Part shown: positions 35,660 through 44,530 of the stretch, piece after piece
Position numbering within the stretch: position 1 is the first letter of the stretch
Layout: each line of letters opens with the position of its first letter
Source of the DNA: an uncultured Flavobacteriaceae bacterium
GTDB lineage: Bacteria > Bacteroidota > Bacteroidia > Flavobacteriales > Flavobacteriaceae
Assembly (NCBI GenBank): GCA_937959395.1
Contig: CALGLR010000048.1
Span: forward strand, 1 to 64,000
DNA length: 64,000 nt
Reading direction: 5' to 3'
The notes under the pieces: generated by a model
The model's input: the letters and a program-made list of their open reading frames with translations, nothing else
Database searches by the model: none
Told to the model about the DNA's origin: nothing
Translations under genes and position numbers: made by a program

Positions 35660-38551
35660 ATGTCTAATAATAAACGTGTCTTTTTAGTTGATGCTTTTGC
35701 ATTAATTTTTCGTGGCTACTATGCCTTTATTAAAAACCCAAGAATTAACTCTAAAGGATTAGATACCTCAGCCATAATGGGCTTTATGAATTCTCTTTTA
35801 GATGTTATAAAACGAGAACGGCCAGACCATTTAGCGGTTTGTTTTGATAAAGGTGGAAGTGCAGATCGTGTAGAAATGTACGCCGAATACAAAGCTAATA
35901 GAGATGAAACTCCAGAAGCTATTAAAGTTGCCGTTCCTATCATTCAGGATATTTTAAAAGCCATGCACATTCCAATTATGGTAAAAGCAGGCTTTGAAGC
36001 CGATGATGTTATTGGGACTCTTGCAAAACAAGCCGAAAAAGAAGGCTATCAAACTTTTATGGTTACTCCTGATAAGGATTTTGCACAATTAGTTAGTGAA
36101 AACATATTCATGTACCGCCCAATGTTTGGTGGTGGCTATGAAACCTGGGGAATTCCTGAAGTACAAAAAAAGTTTGAAGTTACAGAACCACTCCAAGTTA
36201 TCGATTTTCTAGGGATGATGGGAGATGCGAGTGACAACATTCCTGGGCTTCCTGGTGTTGGTGAAAAGACAGCTAAAAAGTTTTTAGCCCAATATGGTAG
36301 CATGGAAAACCTTTTAGCAAATACCCATGAGTTAAAAGGTAAAATGAAAGAAAAAATAGAAGCTAATGGCGAATTAGGATTGTTATCCAAAAAGCTAGCA
36401 ACTATTATGCTCGATGTTCCTGTAACATTTAATGCAAAAGATTTCGAATTAGAACAGCCAGATATCCCTAAGGTTAACGAAATTTTTCAAGAGTTAGAAT
36501 TTAGACGTTTAATTGATAATTTTAATAAAACATTTTCTGGGGCTTCGACTCCGCTCAGCCACCAGAATAATGAGAATGGAGCGACTTCTACTTCGGCTAA
36601 AACCGAAACGAAAGTAACTCCAAAAGAAATGGCTTCAGCTGGTGCTGGACAATTTAGTTTGTTTGGCACTTCGACTTCGCTCAGTAACCAATCGAATTCG
36701 CTCAGTGGCCAAACCGCAACAGAAGACACTTTTCAACGAAAAACAACTCAAAATACGTCACATTTTTACCAAAGTGTTGCACCAGGAATGGCCACAAAAT
36801 TGTTCGTAAAAAACTTATTAAATCAAACTAGCGTTTGTTTTGATACCGAAACAACGGGCTTAAATCCCTTAACAGCAGAACTTGTTGGTATTGCATTTTC
36901 TTGGGAAACAGGAAAAGGATTTTACATTCCCTTTCCAGAAGATAAAGATGAAGCGCAGAATATTATTGAAATAGTTCGTCCATTTTTTGAAGCAGAACAC
37001 ATCGAAAAAATTGGACAAAACCTAAAGTACGATATAAAAGTCCTTCATAAATATAACATTACTGTAAAAGGGAAGTTATTCGATACCATGTTAGCGCATT
37101 ATTTAATCAATCCTGATATGCGACATAATATGGATGTGCTTGCCGAAACGTATTTAAACTATACCCCAATTTCGATTACTGAATTAATTGGTAAAAAAGG
37201 TAAAAATCAGCTTTCTATGCGAGATGTCGCTATAGATAAGCAAACCGAATACGCTGTTGAAGATGCCGATATTACGCTTCAATTAAAAGAACATTTCCAA
37301 AACGAATTAGGAGAAGCTAACACCCAAAAACTGTTTGATGATATAGAAGTCCCTTTACTTCGTGTTTTAGCGGCTATGGAATTAGAAGGCATTAATTTAG
37401 ATGGTGACTTTTTAAAATCGCTTTCGGAAGAATTAAATAACGATATTAAAACTTTAGAAGCAAAAATATATGAAGCCGCTGGAGAAGAATTTAACATTGC
37501 TTCTCCTAAACAATTGGGCGTTGTTTTATTTGAAAAATTAAAACTGGTCGATAAACCTAAAAAAACTAAAACTGGTCAATACTCTACTGCAGAAGATGTG
37601 TTAAGTTATTTAGCCAAGGATCATGAAATTATTCAAAACATTTTAGACTATCGTGGATTAGCAAAACTAAAAAGTACTTATGTAGATGCGCTACCAACTC
37701 AAGTTGAAGAATTAACAGGTCGTGTTCATACCGATTATATGCAAACAGTGGCCGCTACTGGTCGTTTAAGTAGTAATAATCCTAATTTACAAAACATTCC
37801 TATTCGTACCGAACGTGGCAGACAGGTTAGAAAAGCATTTATTCCTAGAGATGAAAACCATATTTTACTGGCTGCCGATTATTCTCAAATAGAACTTCGT
37901 ATTATCGCTGCTTTAAGCGAGGAAGAAACCATGATTGAAGCTTTTAAAAATGGTGAAGATATTCATGCTAGTACAGCTGCAAAAGTATTTGATGTAGATT
38001 TAAAAGACGTTACTCGCGAACAGCGTAGTAACGCCAAAACTGTAAATTTTGGTATTATTTATGGTGTTTCTGCTTTTGGATTAAGTAATCAAACCGATTT
38101 ATCTCGTGGCGAAGCCAAAGAATTGATTGATACGTATTATGAAACGTACCCTAAATTAAGAAAATACATGAGTGAATTGGTCGATTTTGCTAGAGATAAT
38201 GGTTATGTACAAACCGTTTTAGGCCGCCGTCGTTATTTAAAAGACATTAACTCTCGTAATGCAGTAGTAAGAGGAGCTGCAGAGCGTAATGCAGTTAATG
38301 CACCTATACAAGGAAGCGCCGCAGATATTATTAAAATAGCGATGATTAATATTTACAACGCTCTTGAAGCTGGAGGTTATAAAACTAAGATGTTATTGCA
38401 AGTACATGATGAATTGGTTTTTGATGTATATAAGCCTGAGCTAGACACCATGAAAACGCTTATAAAAACAGAAATGGAAAATGCTTTTGAACTCGCTGTG
38501 CCATTAGATGTAGAATTAGACACGGGTGAAAATTGGTTGGAGGCGCATTAA
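35660..38551 (+). CDS. polA: DNA polymerase I
   Basis: 963 residues. The 5'-3' exonuclease domain (1-290) has FLVDAFALIFRGYYAF, FEADDVIGTLA and GDASDNIPGLPGVGEKTA. The 3'-5' exonuclease domain has CFDTETTGLNP near 391 and appears active (D and E present). The polymerase domain has motif A DYSQIELRI near 739, motif B RSNAKTVNFGIIYG near 788 and motif C VHDELVFD near 914. The enzyme works in gap filling and Okazaki fragment processing. The linker between the two exonuclease domains (about 294-360) is unusual: it is low in complexity, rich in Ser, Thr and Gln, and partly encoded by three copies of a dispersed repeat (separate entry). Confidence 0.98.
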   Translation: MSNNKRVFLVDAFALIFRGYYAFIKNPRINSKGLDTSAIMGFMNSLLDVIKRERPDHLAVCFDKGGSADRVEMYAEYKANRDETPEAIKVAVPIIQDILKAMHIPIMVKAGFEADDVIGTLAKQAEKEGYQTFMVTPDKDFAQLVSENIFMYRPMFGGGYETWGIPEVQKKFEVTEPLQVIDFLGMMGDASDNIPGLPGVGEKTAKKFLAQYGSMENLLANTHELKGKMKEKIEANGELGLLSKKLATIMLDVPVTFNAKDFELEQPDIPKVNEIFQELEFRRLIDNFNKTFSGASTPLSHQNNENGATSTSAKTETKVTPKEMASAGAGQFSLFGTSTSLSNQSNSLSGQTATEDTFQRKTTQNTSHFYQSVAPGMATKLFVKNLLNQTSVCFDTETTGLNPLTAELVGIAFSWETGKGFYIPFPEDKDEAQNIIEIVRPFFEAEHIEKIGQNLKYDIKVLHKYNITVKGKLFDTMLAHYLINPDMRHNMDVLAETYLNYTPISITELIGKKGKNQLSMRDVAIDKQTEYAVEDADITLQLKEHFQNELGEANTQKLFDDIEVPLLRVLAAMELEGINLDGDFLKSLSEELNNDIKTLEAKIYEAAGEEFNIASPKQLGVVLFEKLKLVDKPKKTKTGQYSTAEDVLSYLAKDHEIIQNILDYRGLAKLKSTYVDALPTQVEELTGRVHTDYMQTVAATGRLSSNNPNLQNIPIRTERGRQVRKAFIPRDENHILLAADYSQIELRIIAALSEEETMIEAFKNGEDIHASTAAKVFDVDLKDVTREQRSNAKTVNFGIIYGVSAFGLSNQTDLSRGEAKELIDTYYETYPKLRKYMSELVDFARDNGYVQTVLGRRRYLKDINSRNAVVRGAAERNAVNAPIQGSAADIIKIAMINIYNALEAGGYKTKMLLQVHDELVFDVYKPELDTMKTLIKTEMENAFELAVPLDVELDTGENWLEAH
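36543..36710 (+). repeat. Dispersed repeat copies inside polA coding sequence
   Basis: Three in-frame copies of the CTTCGACTCCGCTCAG type at 36543-36563, 36669-36689 and 36692-36710. They encode STPLSHQ, STSLSNQ and SNSLSGQ in the polymerase I linker. The same repeat is otherwise intergenic in this window. Confidence 0.85.
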
Positions 38552-38705
38552 ACCTAATATAAAAATGTTTATAACGCGTAAAAATAATTGCTACGATAGG
38601 CATATTCAAAGACCAGTACTTTTACGCTTCGAATTTTACTTATAGAAAATTTTCTGTAACAGAAAGCAACTATTCTTACACAAAACGTTAGACACAAATA
38701 ATACT

Positions 38706-39659
38706 ATGAAAAAGGTCTTAACTAAGATTATAAAAATAACACTTCTGGGTATAGGTGTTTTAATAATTCTTATTGCTTCATTTTTCGGTTATAGAGATGT
38801 TTCCTTAGAGAGTTTAAAGACAAAATACGCTTCAGATCCGTCTTCATTTATCTCAGTTGATGGAATGCAAGTACATTATCGAGATGAAGGAAAAGCAACG
38901 GATTCGATTCCAATAGTACTACTTCATGGCACTGGATCCAGCCTACATACATTTAATGATTGGACAACTCAATTAATCACGGATTATCGAGTAGTTAGAA
39001 TGGATTTGCCCGCATATGGACTTACTGGTCCCTTTCCTCATAAAAATTATTCAATTGATAATTATGTCGTTTTTCTTAAGCACTTTTTAACGTCGCTCGG
39101 AATTAAAAAATGTGTGTTAACCGGAAACTCATTGGGTGGCGGTATTGCATGGAATTTCGCAATTGAACATCCCGATATGGTAGAAAAATTAATCCTAATT
39201 GATGCGTCTGGTTATCCATCTGAATCAAAGAGCGTTCCCATAGCCTTCAAAATTGCTCAAATCCCTTTCATTAAAAACATCTTTACATTTATCACACCAC
39301 GATATGTAGTAAAAACAAGCCTTAAAAATGTATATACTAACGAAACCAAGGTAACTAAAGAATTAGTTGATCGCTATTTTGAACTCATGTTAAGAGAAGG
39401 CAATAGACAAGCATTTATTGATCGATTTAAGATAAGTAGGGGTTCTAATCCCCACCATAAAATTAAATTAATTAAGCAGAAAACTCTGATTTTATGGGGA
39501 GAACAAGATAAGTTAATTCCGCCAAAAATGGCATACCGATTTCATAATGACTTACCTAATGACACACTTGTTATTCTAAAAAACGTTGGACACCTCCCAA
39601 TGGAAGAAAATCCAGAACAAAGTTTAAAACCAGTTATTACATTTTTGAAAAACCATTGA
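38706..39659 (+). CDS. Alpha/beta hydrolase, membrane-anchored
   Basis: 317 residues. One N-terminal hydrophobic helix (KIIKITLLGIGVLIILIAS) looks like an anchor or uncleaved signal. The fold is marked by the oxyanion loop VLLHGTGSSLHT, the nucleophile elbow GNSLGGG (Ser near 141), the acid in WGEQDKLIP and the catalytic His in GHLPMEENPEQS. All three catalytic residues are present. The substrate could be a lipid or other ester; nothing nearby indicates which. Stands alone on the plus strand, 154 bases after polA. Confidence 0.9.
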   Translation: MKKVLTKIIKITLLGIGVLIILIASFFGYRDVSLESLKTKYASDPSSFISVDGMQVHYRDEGKATDSIPIVLLHGTGSSLHTFNDWTTQLITDYRVVRMDLPAYGLTGPFPHKNYSIDNYVVFLKHFLTSLGIKKCVLTGNSLGGGIAWNFAIEHPDMVEKLILIDASGYPSESKSVPIAFKIAQIPFIKNIFTFITPRYVVKTSLKNVYTNETKVTKELVDRYFELMLREGNRQAFIDRFKISRGSNPHHKIKLIKQKTLILWGEQDKLIPPKMAYRFHNDLPNDTLVILKNVGHLPMEENPEQSLKPVITFLKNH

Positions 39660-40091
39660 AACGCACTTTTTAGATACCTCAAAAGATATTCGACTAAATG
39701 GAGTAATGAAGTCATTTAAACTTTTTCCATTTGCTAAAAAATTGACCTTTTAATCCCATTTTTGTCTTTTTTTATTTCCGTAGCGATGCTATGCAACTCA
39801 AAAAAGCCTTCAAATGAACATAAAATTTCTAATTTTCGCTTAAACGTTAAAAGTTTAAATCACTTCAATGAAAAGAAATAAAGAAAAAGTAGAGGATTTC
39901 GAATTTAAAGACGGAATAAAAAAACACCCAACAACGACTCCTAAAAATAATTGCTTGTTCATTCATCTCTTAAAATTTAGGACTAAACCAAGTCATTTTT
40001 CATAACTCAAACGTAAGGTAAGATGTAACAAAACGTCTTATAACTCTTTTAAAAAAAATCTAATTAATGTATATTACAAGCCTATCTAAAG
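39660..40091 (+). other. Gene-poor stretch with two small possible ORFs
   Basis: 432 bases. A 15-codon ORF at 39706-39753 encodes MKSFKLFPFAKKLTF and closely resembles an 18-codon ORF just after the next gene (41945-42001). A second ORF at 39868-40005 would encode 45 residues starting MKRNKEKVEDFEF, with no recognisable family. Neither has a clear ribosome binding site or promoter. The sequence GTAGCGATGCTATGC near 39780 is a small imperfect palindrome. These may be gene remnants. Confidence 0.35.
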
Positions 40092-41942
40092 ATGGAAATC
40101 ATGGAAGACAATAAAATGCTAAATTATATTAAAGATGTATTAGAAAACATGCCAAGCAATTGGCTGAATCTAACAACCCATCGACTAGATATTTATGATG
40201 AAAAACTGGCCAAAATTCAATTCTTAGATCAGTTTAAAATCTTATTTAATAATAATAATTCTGAATTATCAGCACTAAGTGAATTACCTACTGCTTACGA
40301 CTATATTCGATTAGGTCATCCATTATCTTGTATACTAGAATGGGGAATTGCTAGTTTATATCATCTAAAACCAGAAAATGTAATCAGTTTTTCATCAAAG
40401 ACGATTCCTATTTTGGCAATTCTAAGAAAAAATTTATTAGATAATAAAAAGACGCAGATCATTTATACAGGTGAATTACCAGAGTTTTTTAATGCTGAAT
40501 TACTAAAAAATATTTACGGTTATAATTTTGATTTAAAACATGTTGAAAAACCAGAAACGGTTTCTTCATTTAATGGTAGTACCATTTTTATTTCACAACA
40601 AGATGAAATCTATAATATTAATCTCTCACCAAATATTGACTTTTTTATAAGTATTCACTCTCACCTTGGAAGTCTCTTATTAGTAAATGGTGAACAAAAT
40701 GAAAATTATATCTCAGAAATTCAACATGTTCGAAGAAGAGAGACTATTGCAATGACACCGGCTAATTCTCTTGCCGCCTTAAAGACTCTAATAAAGAAGT
40801 CTCCTGGAACTAAGGACAATAATTTGGAAACAAACAAGACAGTTGTTTTAGATTCAATTAAAGAGATTACTGGCACAACTACAAAACCACTTGTTGGTTC
40901 TAGTGGATTATCTATTCAATATGCGATTTTAATGGGACTAGTTCACGATGCGTTAGAAAAACATAAAGGAAAAGACATCAAAATTATTGTTCCTCCAAAT
41001 TGTTATGGTGGAACAAATGACCAAGCAAGACGAGTTGCAGCTTGTATTGAGAATGTTGAAATCGTAGATTTACCAGTTGATGGTGGAAATGACATGAATC
41101 AAAGTATTGATATCGTTTTAGCTAAAATCGCCAACGAAGATGCTATTCCTTATATAATTGCAGAAATCCCAACAAATCCTAGAGTTGAAGTTCCAGATCT
41201 TATAAAATTAAAAGCCGTTTTAAGTGCAACTCGTAAAACTGCAACTGGTGAAATTGCTGTCGATCCTGTTTTTATTTTAGATCAAACTTTTTGCCCTAAT
41301 GTGCATTTTTTAGGCGAAAATGAAATACTCTCAACGATTAGAACCATTTCATTTGCTAGCGGATCGAAATTTCCAAGTGGAGGAAAATGTACTGCTGGTT
41401 ATTGTGTAGGAAATAAAAAAACTGAAGCGTTGATGGAAAAAATAGAAAAACATCTAATGCTTTGCGATAACGAAGCTACAAACCTTCAATATGAAATATT
41501 AGCAAAACAAATGCCTTCAATGAATCAAAGAATTCATGATGCTTATAAAAACACACGTGAATTTGTAAACTTTATCAATGATAATTTACCAGAAGCGAAA
41601 ATCAATTTTGTTTCAGAAGAATTGGCAAAAAAAGGATTTACGCCTTCCGTGTTTTCATTAGACCTTCCCACTAAAGGAAATACAGACCAAGAAAAAGAAT
41701 CTTACAAAAGAGCGTTAAATCATAAATTAATCAATTTAATGATTACAAAAATTCCTAATGAAAGTAAATACTGTGTGAGTTATGGACAGTTAAATGGATG
41801 TTACTGGACAATACCAGCAACATCTACTCAAGGAACAACCAAAGAAGGTGATAAGGATTATATTGCCCGTGTAGCACTTTCTCCTAATATGAATCTTGAG
41901 CTTCATAAAAAAGTCTTTTTGGATTTTATAAAAGAAATTTAA
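40092..41942 (+). CDS. PLP-dependent enzyme of the Cys/Met metabolism fold with long N-terminal region
   Basis: 616 residues. The C-terminal part (about 230-600) has the fold of cystathionine gamma-synthase relatives: TKPLVGSSGLSIQYAILMG, NCYGGTNDQARRVA, IAEIPTNPRVEVPD, FILDQTFCPN (cofactor Asp) and SFASGSKFPSGGKC with the likely PLP lysine Lys426. The first 230 residues do not resemble classical enzymes of the family, which are about 380-400 residues; they contain a possible degenerate second domain (SCILEWGIASLYHLKPENVISF). The substrate is unknown; sulfur amino acid lyase or synthase chemistry is the likeliest. Start ATG 40092 chosen; 40101 is an alternative. No operon partner. Confidence 0.78.
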   Translation: MEIMEDNKMLNYIKDVLENMPSNWLNLTTHRLDIYDEKLAKIQFLDQFKILFNNNNSELSALSELPTAYDYIRLGHPLSCILEWGIASLYHLKPENVISFSSKTIPILAILRKNLLDNKKTQIIYTGELPEFFNAELLKNIYGYNFDLKHVEKPETVSSFNGSTIFISQQDEIYNINLSPNIDFFISIHSHLGSLLLVNGEQNENYISEIQHVRRRETIAMTPANSLAALKTLIKKSPGTKDNNLETNKTVVLDSIKEITGTTTKPLVGSSGLSIQYAILMGLVHDALEKHKGKDIKIIVPPNCYGGTNDQARRVAACIENVEIVDLPVDGGNDMNQSIDIVLAKIANEDAIPYIIAEIPTNPRVEVPDLIKLKAVLSATRKTATGEIAVDPVFILDQTFCPNVHFLGENEILSTIRTISFASGSKFPSGGKCTAGYCVGNKKTEALMEKIEKHLMLCDNEATNLQYEILAKQMPSMNQRIHDAYKNTREFVNFINDNLPEAKINFVSEELAKKGFTPSVFSLDLPTKGNTDQEKESYKRALNHKLINLMITKIPNESKYCVSYGQLNGCYWTIPATSTQGTTKEGDKDYIARVALSPNMNLELHKKVFLDFIKEI

Positions 41943-41944
41943 TT

Positions 41945-42001
41945 ATGAACTCGTTTAAACTTTTTCAATTTGATAAAAAATTTAAACTAGTTCTATGGTA
42001 A
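41945..42001 (+). CDS. Possible 18-residue peptide ORF, paralogue of 39706-39753
   Basis: Starts 2 bases after the PLP enzyme stop and encodes MNSFKLFQFDKKFKLVLW. Its first 13 codons match those at 39706-39753 closely (SFKLF-x-F-x-KK), with one silent difference in the Ser codon. It could be a real micropeptide or simply a direct repeat flanking the PLP gene. No functional evidence. Confidence 0.25.
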   Translation: MNSFKLFQFDKKFKLVLW

Positions 42002-42093
42002 AGACCAAAAAAAACTATCAACTTATTAATATTATTCTTGTTATTTAAACAATGTAACCTTATAAAACCATTATAAAATCAACTGAATCTCAT

Positions 42094-42945
42094 ATGGTCC
42101 CCAAACTACTACATACTCCTATGCGTTTACAAGAGTATGGCGTAGGTATTTTCAATGCAGTCTTAACGAAATCAGCATTAAAAAAAGCACTAAAAAAACA
42201 GTATATAACCGTTAATGGTGTTGTAGCCACTTCGGCTACTTTTATAAATGGTGGAGAATCTATTAATTTATCTATTTTAGAAGAAACTAGTTCTAAGAAA
42301 AGACTGATGATCTTTGAGCTTGAAGTATTATTTGAAGACGATTACTTAGCAGTGATTCATAAACCTGCTGGTATTTTGGTTAGCGGTAATAGTTTTAAAA
42401 CTATTGCTAATGCTTTAGCCCAAAATATAAAACAAAGTAATCTTCCCGATGCAACAACACCAAAACCTGTTCACCGATTAGATTTTGCAACAACAGGTGT
42501 TTTATTAATTGGAAAAACGAGTAGTAGCATTCGTGCTCTAAATAAAATATTCGAAAATAGAGCGATTAAGAAAACTTACTATGCGGTTACTATTGGAGAA
42601 ATGAACTATCAAGGAAAAATCACTTCAGAAATTGACGGAAAGAAATCGCAATCTAATTATACACTATGCAAATCTGTCTCTTCAGAAAGATTCGGAAAAC
42701 TTAACTTAGTACAATTAGAGCCCTTAACAGGAAGAAGACATCAATTGCGTAAGCATCTATCAAATATTGGAAATCCGATATTGGGCGATAAAGAATATGG
42801 GATTAAAAATTTAATTTTAAACGGTAAAGGTATGTATTTACACGCCTATTCTTTAAAATTCATACATCCATATACAAATGAAGAAATTCATATAAAAGAC
42901 AAATTCCCTCAAAGGTTTAAAAAAATATTTGCGCACCTAAAATAG
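42094..42945 (+). CDS. RluA-family RNA pseudouridine synthase
   Basis: 283 residues. A short S4-like RNA-binding segment (about 18-65: ALKKALKKQYITVNGVVATSAT) precedes the synthase domain. The catalytic motif is HRLDFATTG with the Asp near residue 130. YLAVIHKPAGILVSG, KKTYYAVTIGE, LTGRRHQLRKHLSNIGNPILGD and MYLHAYSLKF are also family motifs. It converts specific uridines in rRNA or tRNA to pseudouridine; which site cannot be told. Convergent with the methyltransferase gene, 7 bases apart. Confidence 0.92.
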   Translation: MVPKLLHTPMRLQEYGVGIFNAVLTKSALKKALKKQYITVNGVVATSATFINGGESINLSILEETSSKKRLMIFELEVLFEDDYLAVIHKPAGILVSGNSFKTIANALAQNIKQSNLPDATTPKPVHRLDFATTGVLLIGKTSSSIRALNKIFENRAIKKTYYAVTIGEMNYQGKITSEIDGKKSQSNYTLCKSVSSERFGKLNLVQLEPLTGRRHQLRKHLSNIGNPILGDKEYGIKNLILNGKGMYLHAYSLKFIHPYTNEEIHIKDKFPQRFKKIFAHLK

Positions 42946-42952
42946 CTGTAGC

Positions 42953-43636
42953 TTAAAAAAGCGTATAGAACGTAGTTACTATAATACCTTTATTATCATT
43001 TAAAGTAATAGACGATAATTGTTTTTCTTCTTTTATCTTAAAATTAAATGGTGGAGCCAATAAGTTTAAACCACTTTGTTTTTTTAGTCTAATTCCTTGC
43101 CCTGAAATAATCTCTTTATTAGGTACAAAATGGCCTTCAGGTAAATGCTCTGTCAAAACGACGTATTTAAAGTTATTTAACTTATTAACGACACTTTGTA
43201 TTTCAGCATTCGATAAATGTTGTAGTACTTGTCTTAATAAAGCACAATCCCCAGCAGGTAAATCATCAACTGCGATATCCAAGCAATGAAATTCTAAGTT
43301 TTTTTGTTTAAATTTTTCTTTATTATATTCTATAAGACCTGTTACTATATCTACCGCAACATACTTCTTAGTATACTTTACCAATTCTTTTCCTACATTA
43401 AAATCCCCACAACCTAAATCACATACTATAAGAGGGTTTTTAAAAGAAGTTAAAAAGGATGTTATAACATCTATATATGGATTTACTATCTCAGGATGAT
43501 GAGATCCCACTCCTGAATAAAATTTTGATTTATTATCACCCCAAAGTTTCATTGCATAAACTTGCTCCATCGCATCTTTAGTTGGCCAAGATTTCTTTAT
43601 TCTTTTAGTCTCATTTTCTTTCTTTTTCATAAACAC
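42953..43636 (-). CDS. Class I SAM-dependent methyltransferase
   Basis: 227 residues. The SAM-binding motif I is VCDLGCGDFNVGKELV, motif II VAVDIVTGLIEYNKE, and LEFHCLDIAVDDLPAGD and LLRQVLQHLSNAEI follow. N-terminal residues are Lys-rich with no export signal, so it is cytoplasmic. Tyr- and His-rich VGSHHPEIVNPYIDV may contribute to the substrate pocket. The start could be 43636 or the Met two codons later. The substrate is unknown and neighbours give no clue. Confidence 0.85.
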   Translation of the reverse strand: MFMKKKENETKRIKKSWPTKDAMEQVYAMKLWGDNKSKFYSGVGSHHPEIVNPYIDVITSFLTSFKNPLIVCDLGCGDFNVGKELVKYTKKYVAVDIVTGLIEYNKEKFKQKNLEFHCLDIAVDDLPAGDCALLRQVLQHLSNAEIQSVVNKLNNFKYVVLTEHLPEGHFVPNKEIISGQGIRLKKQSGLNLLAPPFNFKIKEEKQLSSITLNDNKGIIVTTFYTLF

Positions 43637-43728
43637 TTTACTGATCTATAAAAGTATATTTATCTGTATTCAAATGAAAATATTAAAACAATTGATTATA
43701 AATTAGTTAACATTTTTAATTATAAAGC

Positions 43729-43806
43729 AACATCCATTCCCAGCTCTTTATTCTGAAGGAAGAGAGTCAGAAAGTCTCCCTTTGAAGGCAGATTTAGAAG
43801 GATGTT
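43729..43806. repeat. Imperfect long hairpin, probable dispersed repeat
   Basis: AACATCC (43729-43735) pairs with GGATGTT (43800-43806), with shorter pairings between (GACTTTCTGACTCTC-like arms and TCTCCCTTTGAAGGCAGA). Similar sequences are, to my knowledge, common in flavobacterial intergenic DNA. It lies in the 308-base gap between the divergent methyltransferase and hydrolase genes; the only other thing seen there is the promoter at 43879. Confidence 0.5.
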
Positions 43807-43878
43807 TAACTTGAGACAAATAACAACGCTTAAATAAACTACAGCCTAAAACAATTAGGATTCATTCAAAAACATAAA

Positions 43879-43886
43879 TATCTTTG
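43879..43886 (+). promoter_or_regulatory. Promoter (-7 element) of the isochorismatase-like gene
   Basis: TATCTTTG matches TAnnTTTG, 58 bases before the chosen ATG at 43945. No good -33 match. Confidence 0.4.
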
Positions 43887-43944
43887 AACGACTTCAATAA
43901 ACAAAATTGCAACGATTAACTTATTGACTTACAAATTAAAATCT

Positions 43945-44511
43945 ATGAAACTAAGAGAACAAAAAACAGCATTATTATTAATTGATTTTCAAAAAGGGTT
44001 TGATAATGAAGATTTTTGGGGAGGCAACAGAAATAATAAAGATGCCGAAAAAAAAGCCTTAAAAATCCTAACCCAATGGAGAGCATTAAACTTACCTATT
44101 TTTCATATCATTCATAGTTCCCTGGATCCTAATTCTAAACTGCATGAATCTCACCCTGGGTTTGAAATGAAAAACGAATTAAAGCCTATAAAAGGTGAAC
44201 CTTTAATTATTAAAAACGTAAACAGCGCTTTTATTGGCACTAATTTAAAAGAAACTCTAGATAACCAAGGCATAAATAAGCTTGTTATATTAGGGTTAAC
44301 GACAAACCATTGCATCTCTACTACAACGCGAATGGCAGGGAATTTAGGATTTGATACACTATTAGTAGAAGATGCCACTGCAACTTTTGATAGAAAGGGA
44401 GTAAATGGCGAATTATTTTCTGCTGAAATTATTCACCAAACTACTTTAGCTAACTTACAAGAAGAGTTTGCTCAAATTATTACAACTAACAAACTACTGG
44501 AACAACTTTAA
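43945..44511 (+). CDS. Isochorismatase-family cysteine hydrolase
   Basis: 188 residues from ATG 43945; a TTG seven codons upstream is possible but less likely. The catalytic triad of the family is visible: Asp14 in LLIDFQKGF, Lys in LIIKNVNSAF, and Cys123 in LTTNHCISTTTRMAGNLGFD, after the conserved cis-peptide GLTTNHC. Relatives hydrolyse isochorismate, nicotinamide, N-carbamoyl compounds or other amides. It is a stand-alone cytoplasmic enzyme; the substrate is unknown. Convergent with the DUF5916 gene, 19 bases apart. Confidence 0.9.
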   Translation: MKLREQKTALLLIDFQKGFDNEDFWGGNRNNKDAEKKALKILTQWRALNLPIFHIIHSSLDPNSKLHESHPGFEMKNELKPIKGEPLIIKNVNSAFIGTNLKETLDNQGINKLVILGLTTNHCISTTTRMAGNLGFDTLLVEDATATFDRKGVNGELFSAEIIHQTTLANLQEEFAQIITTNKLLEQL

Positions 44512-44530
44512 ATACTAAAAAAAGATACTC

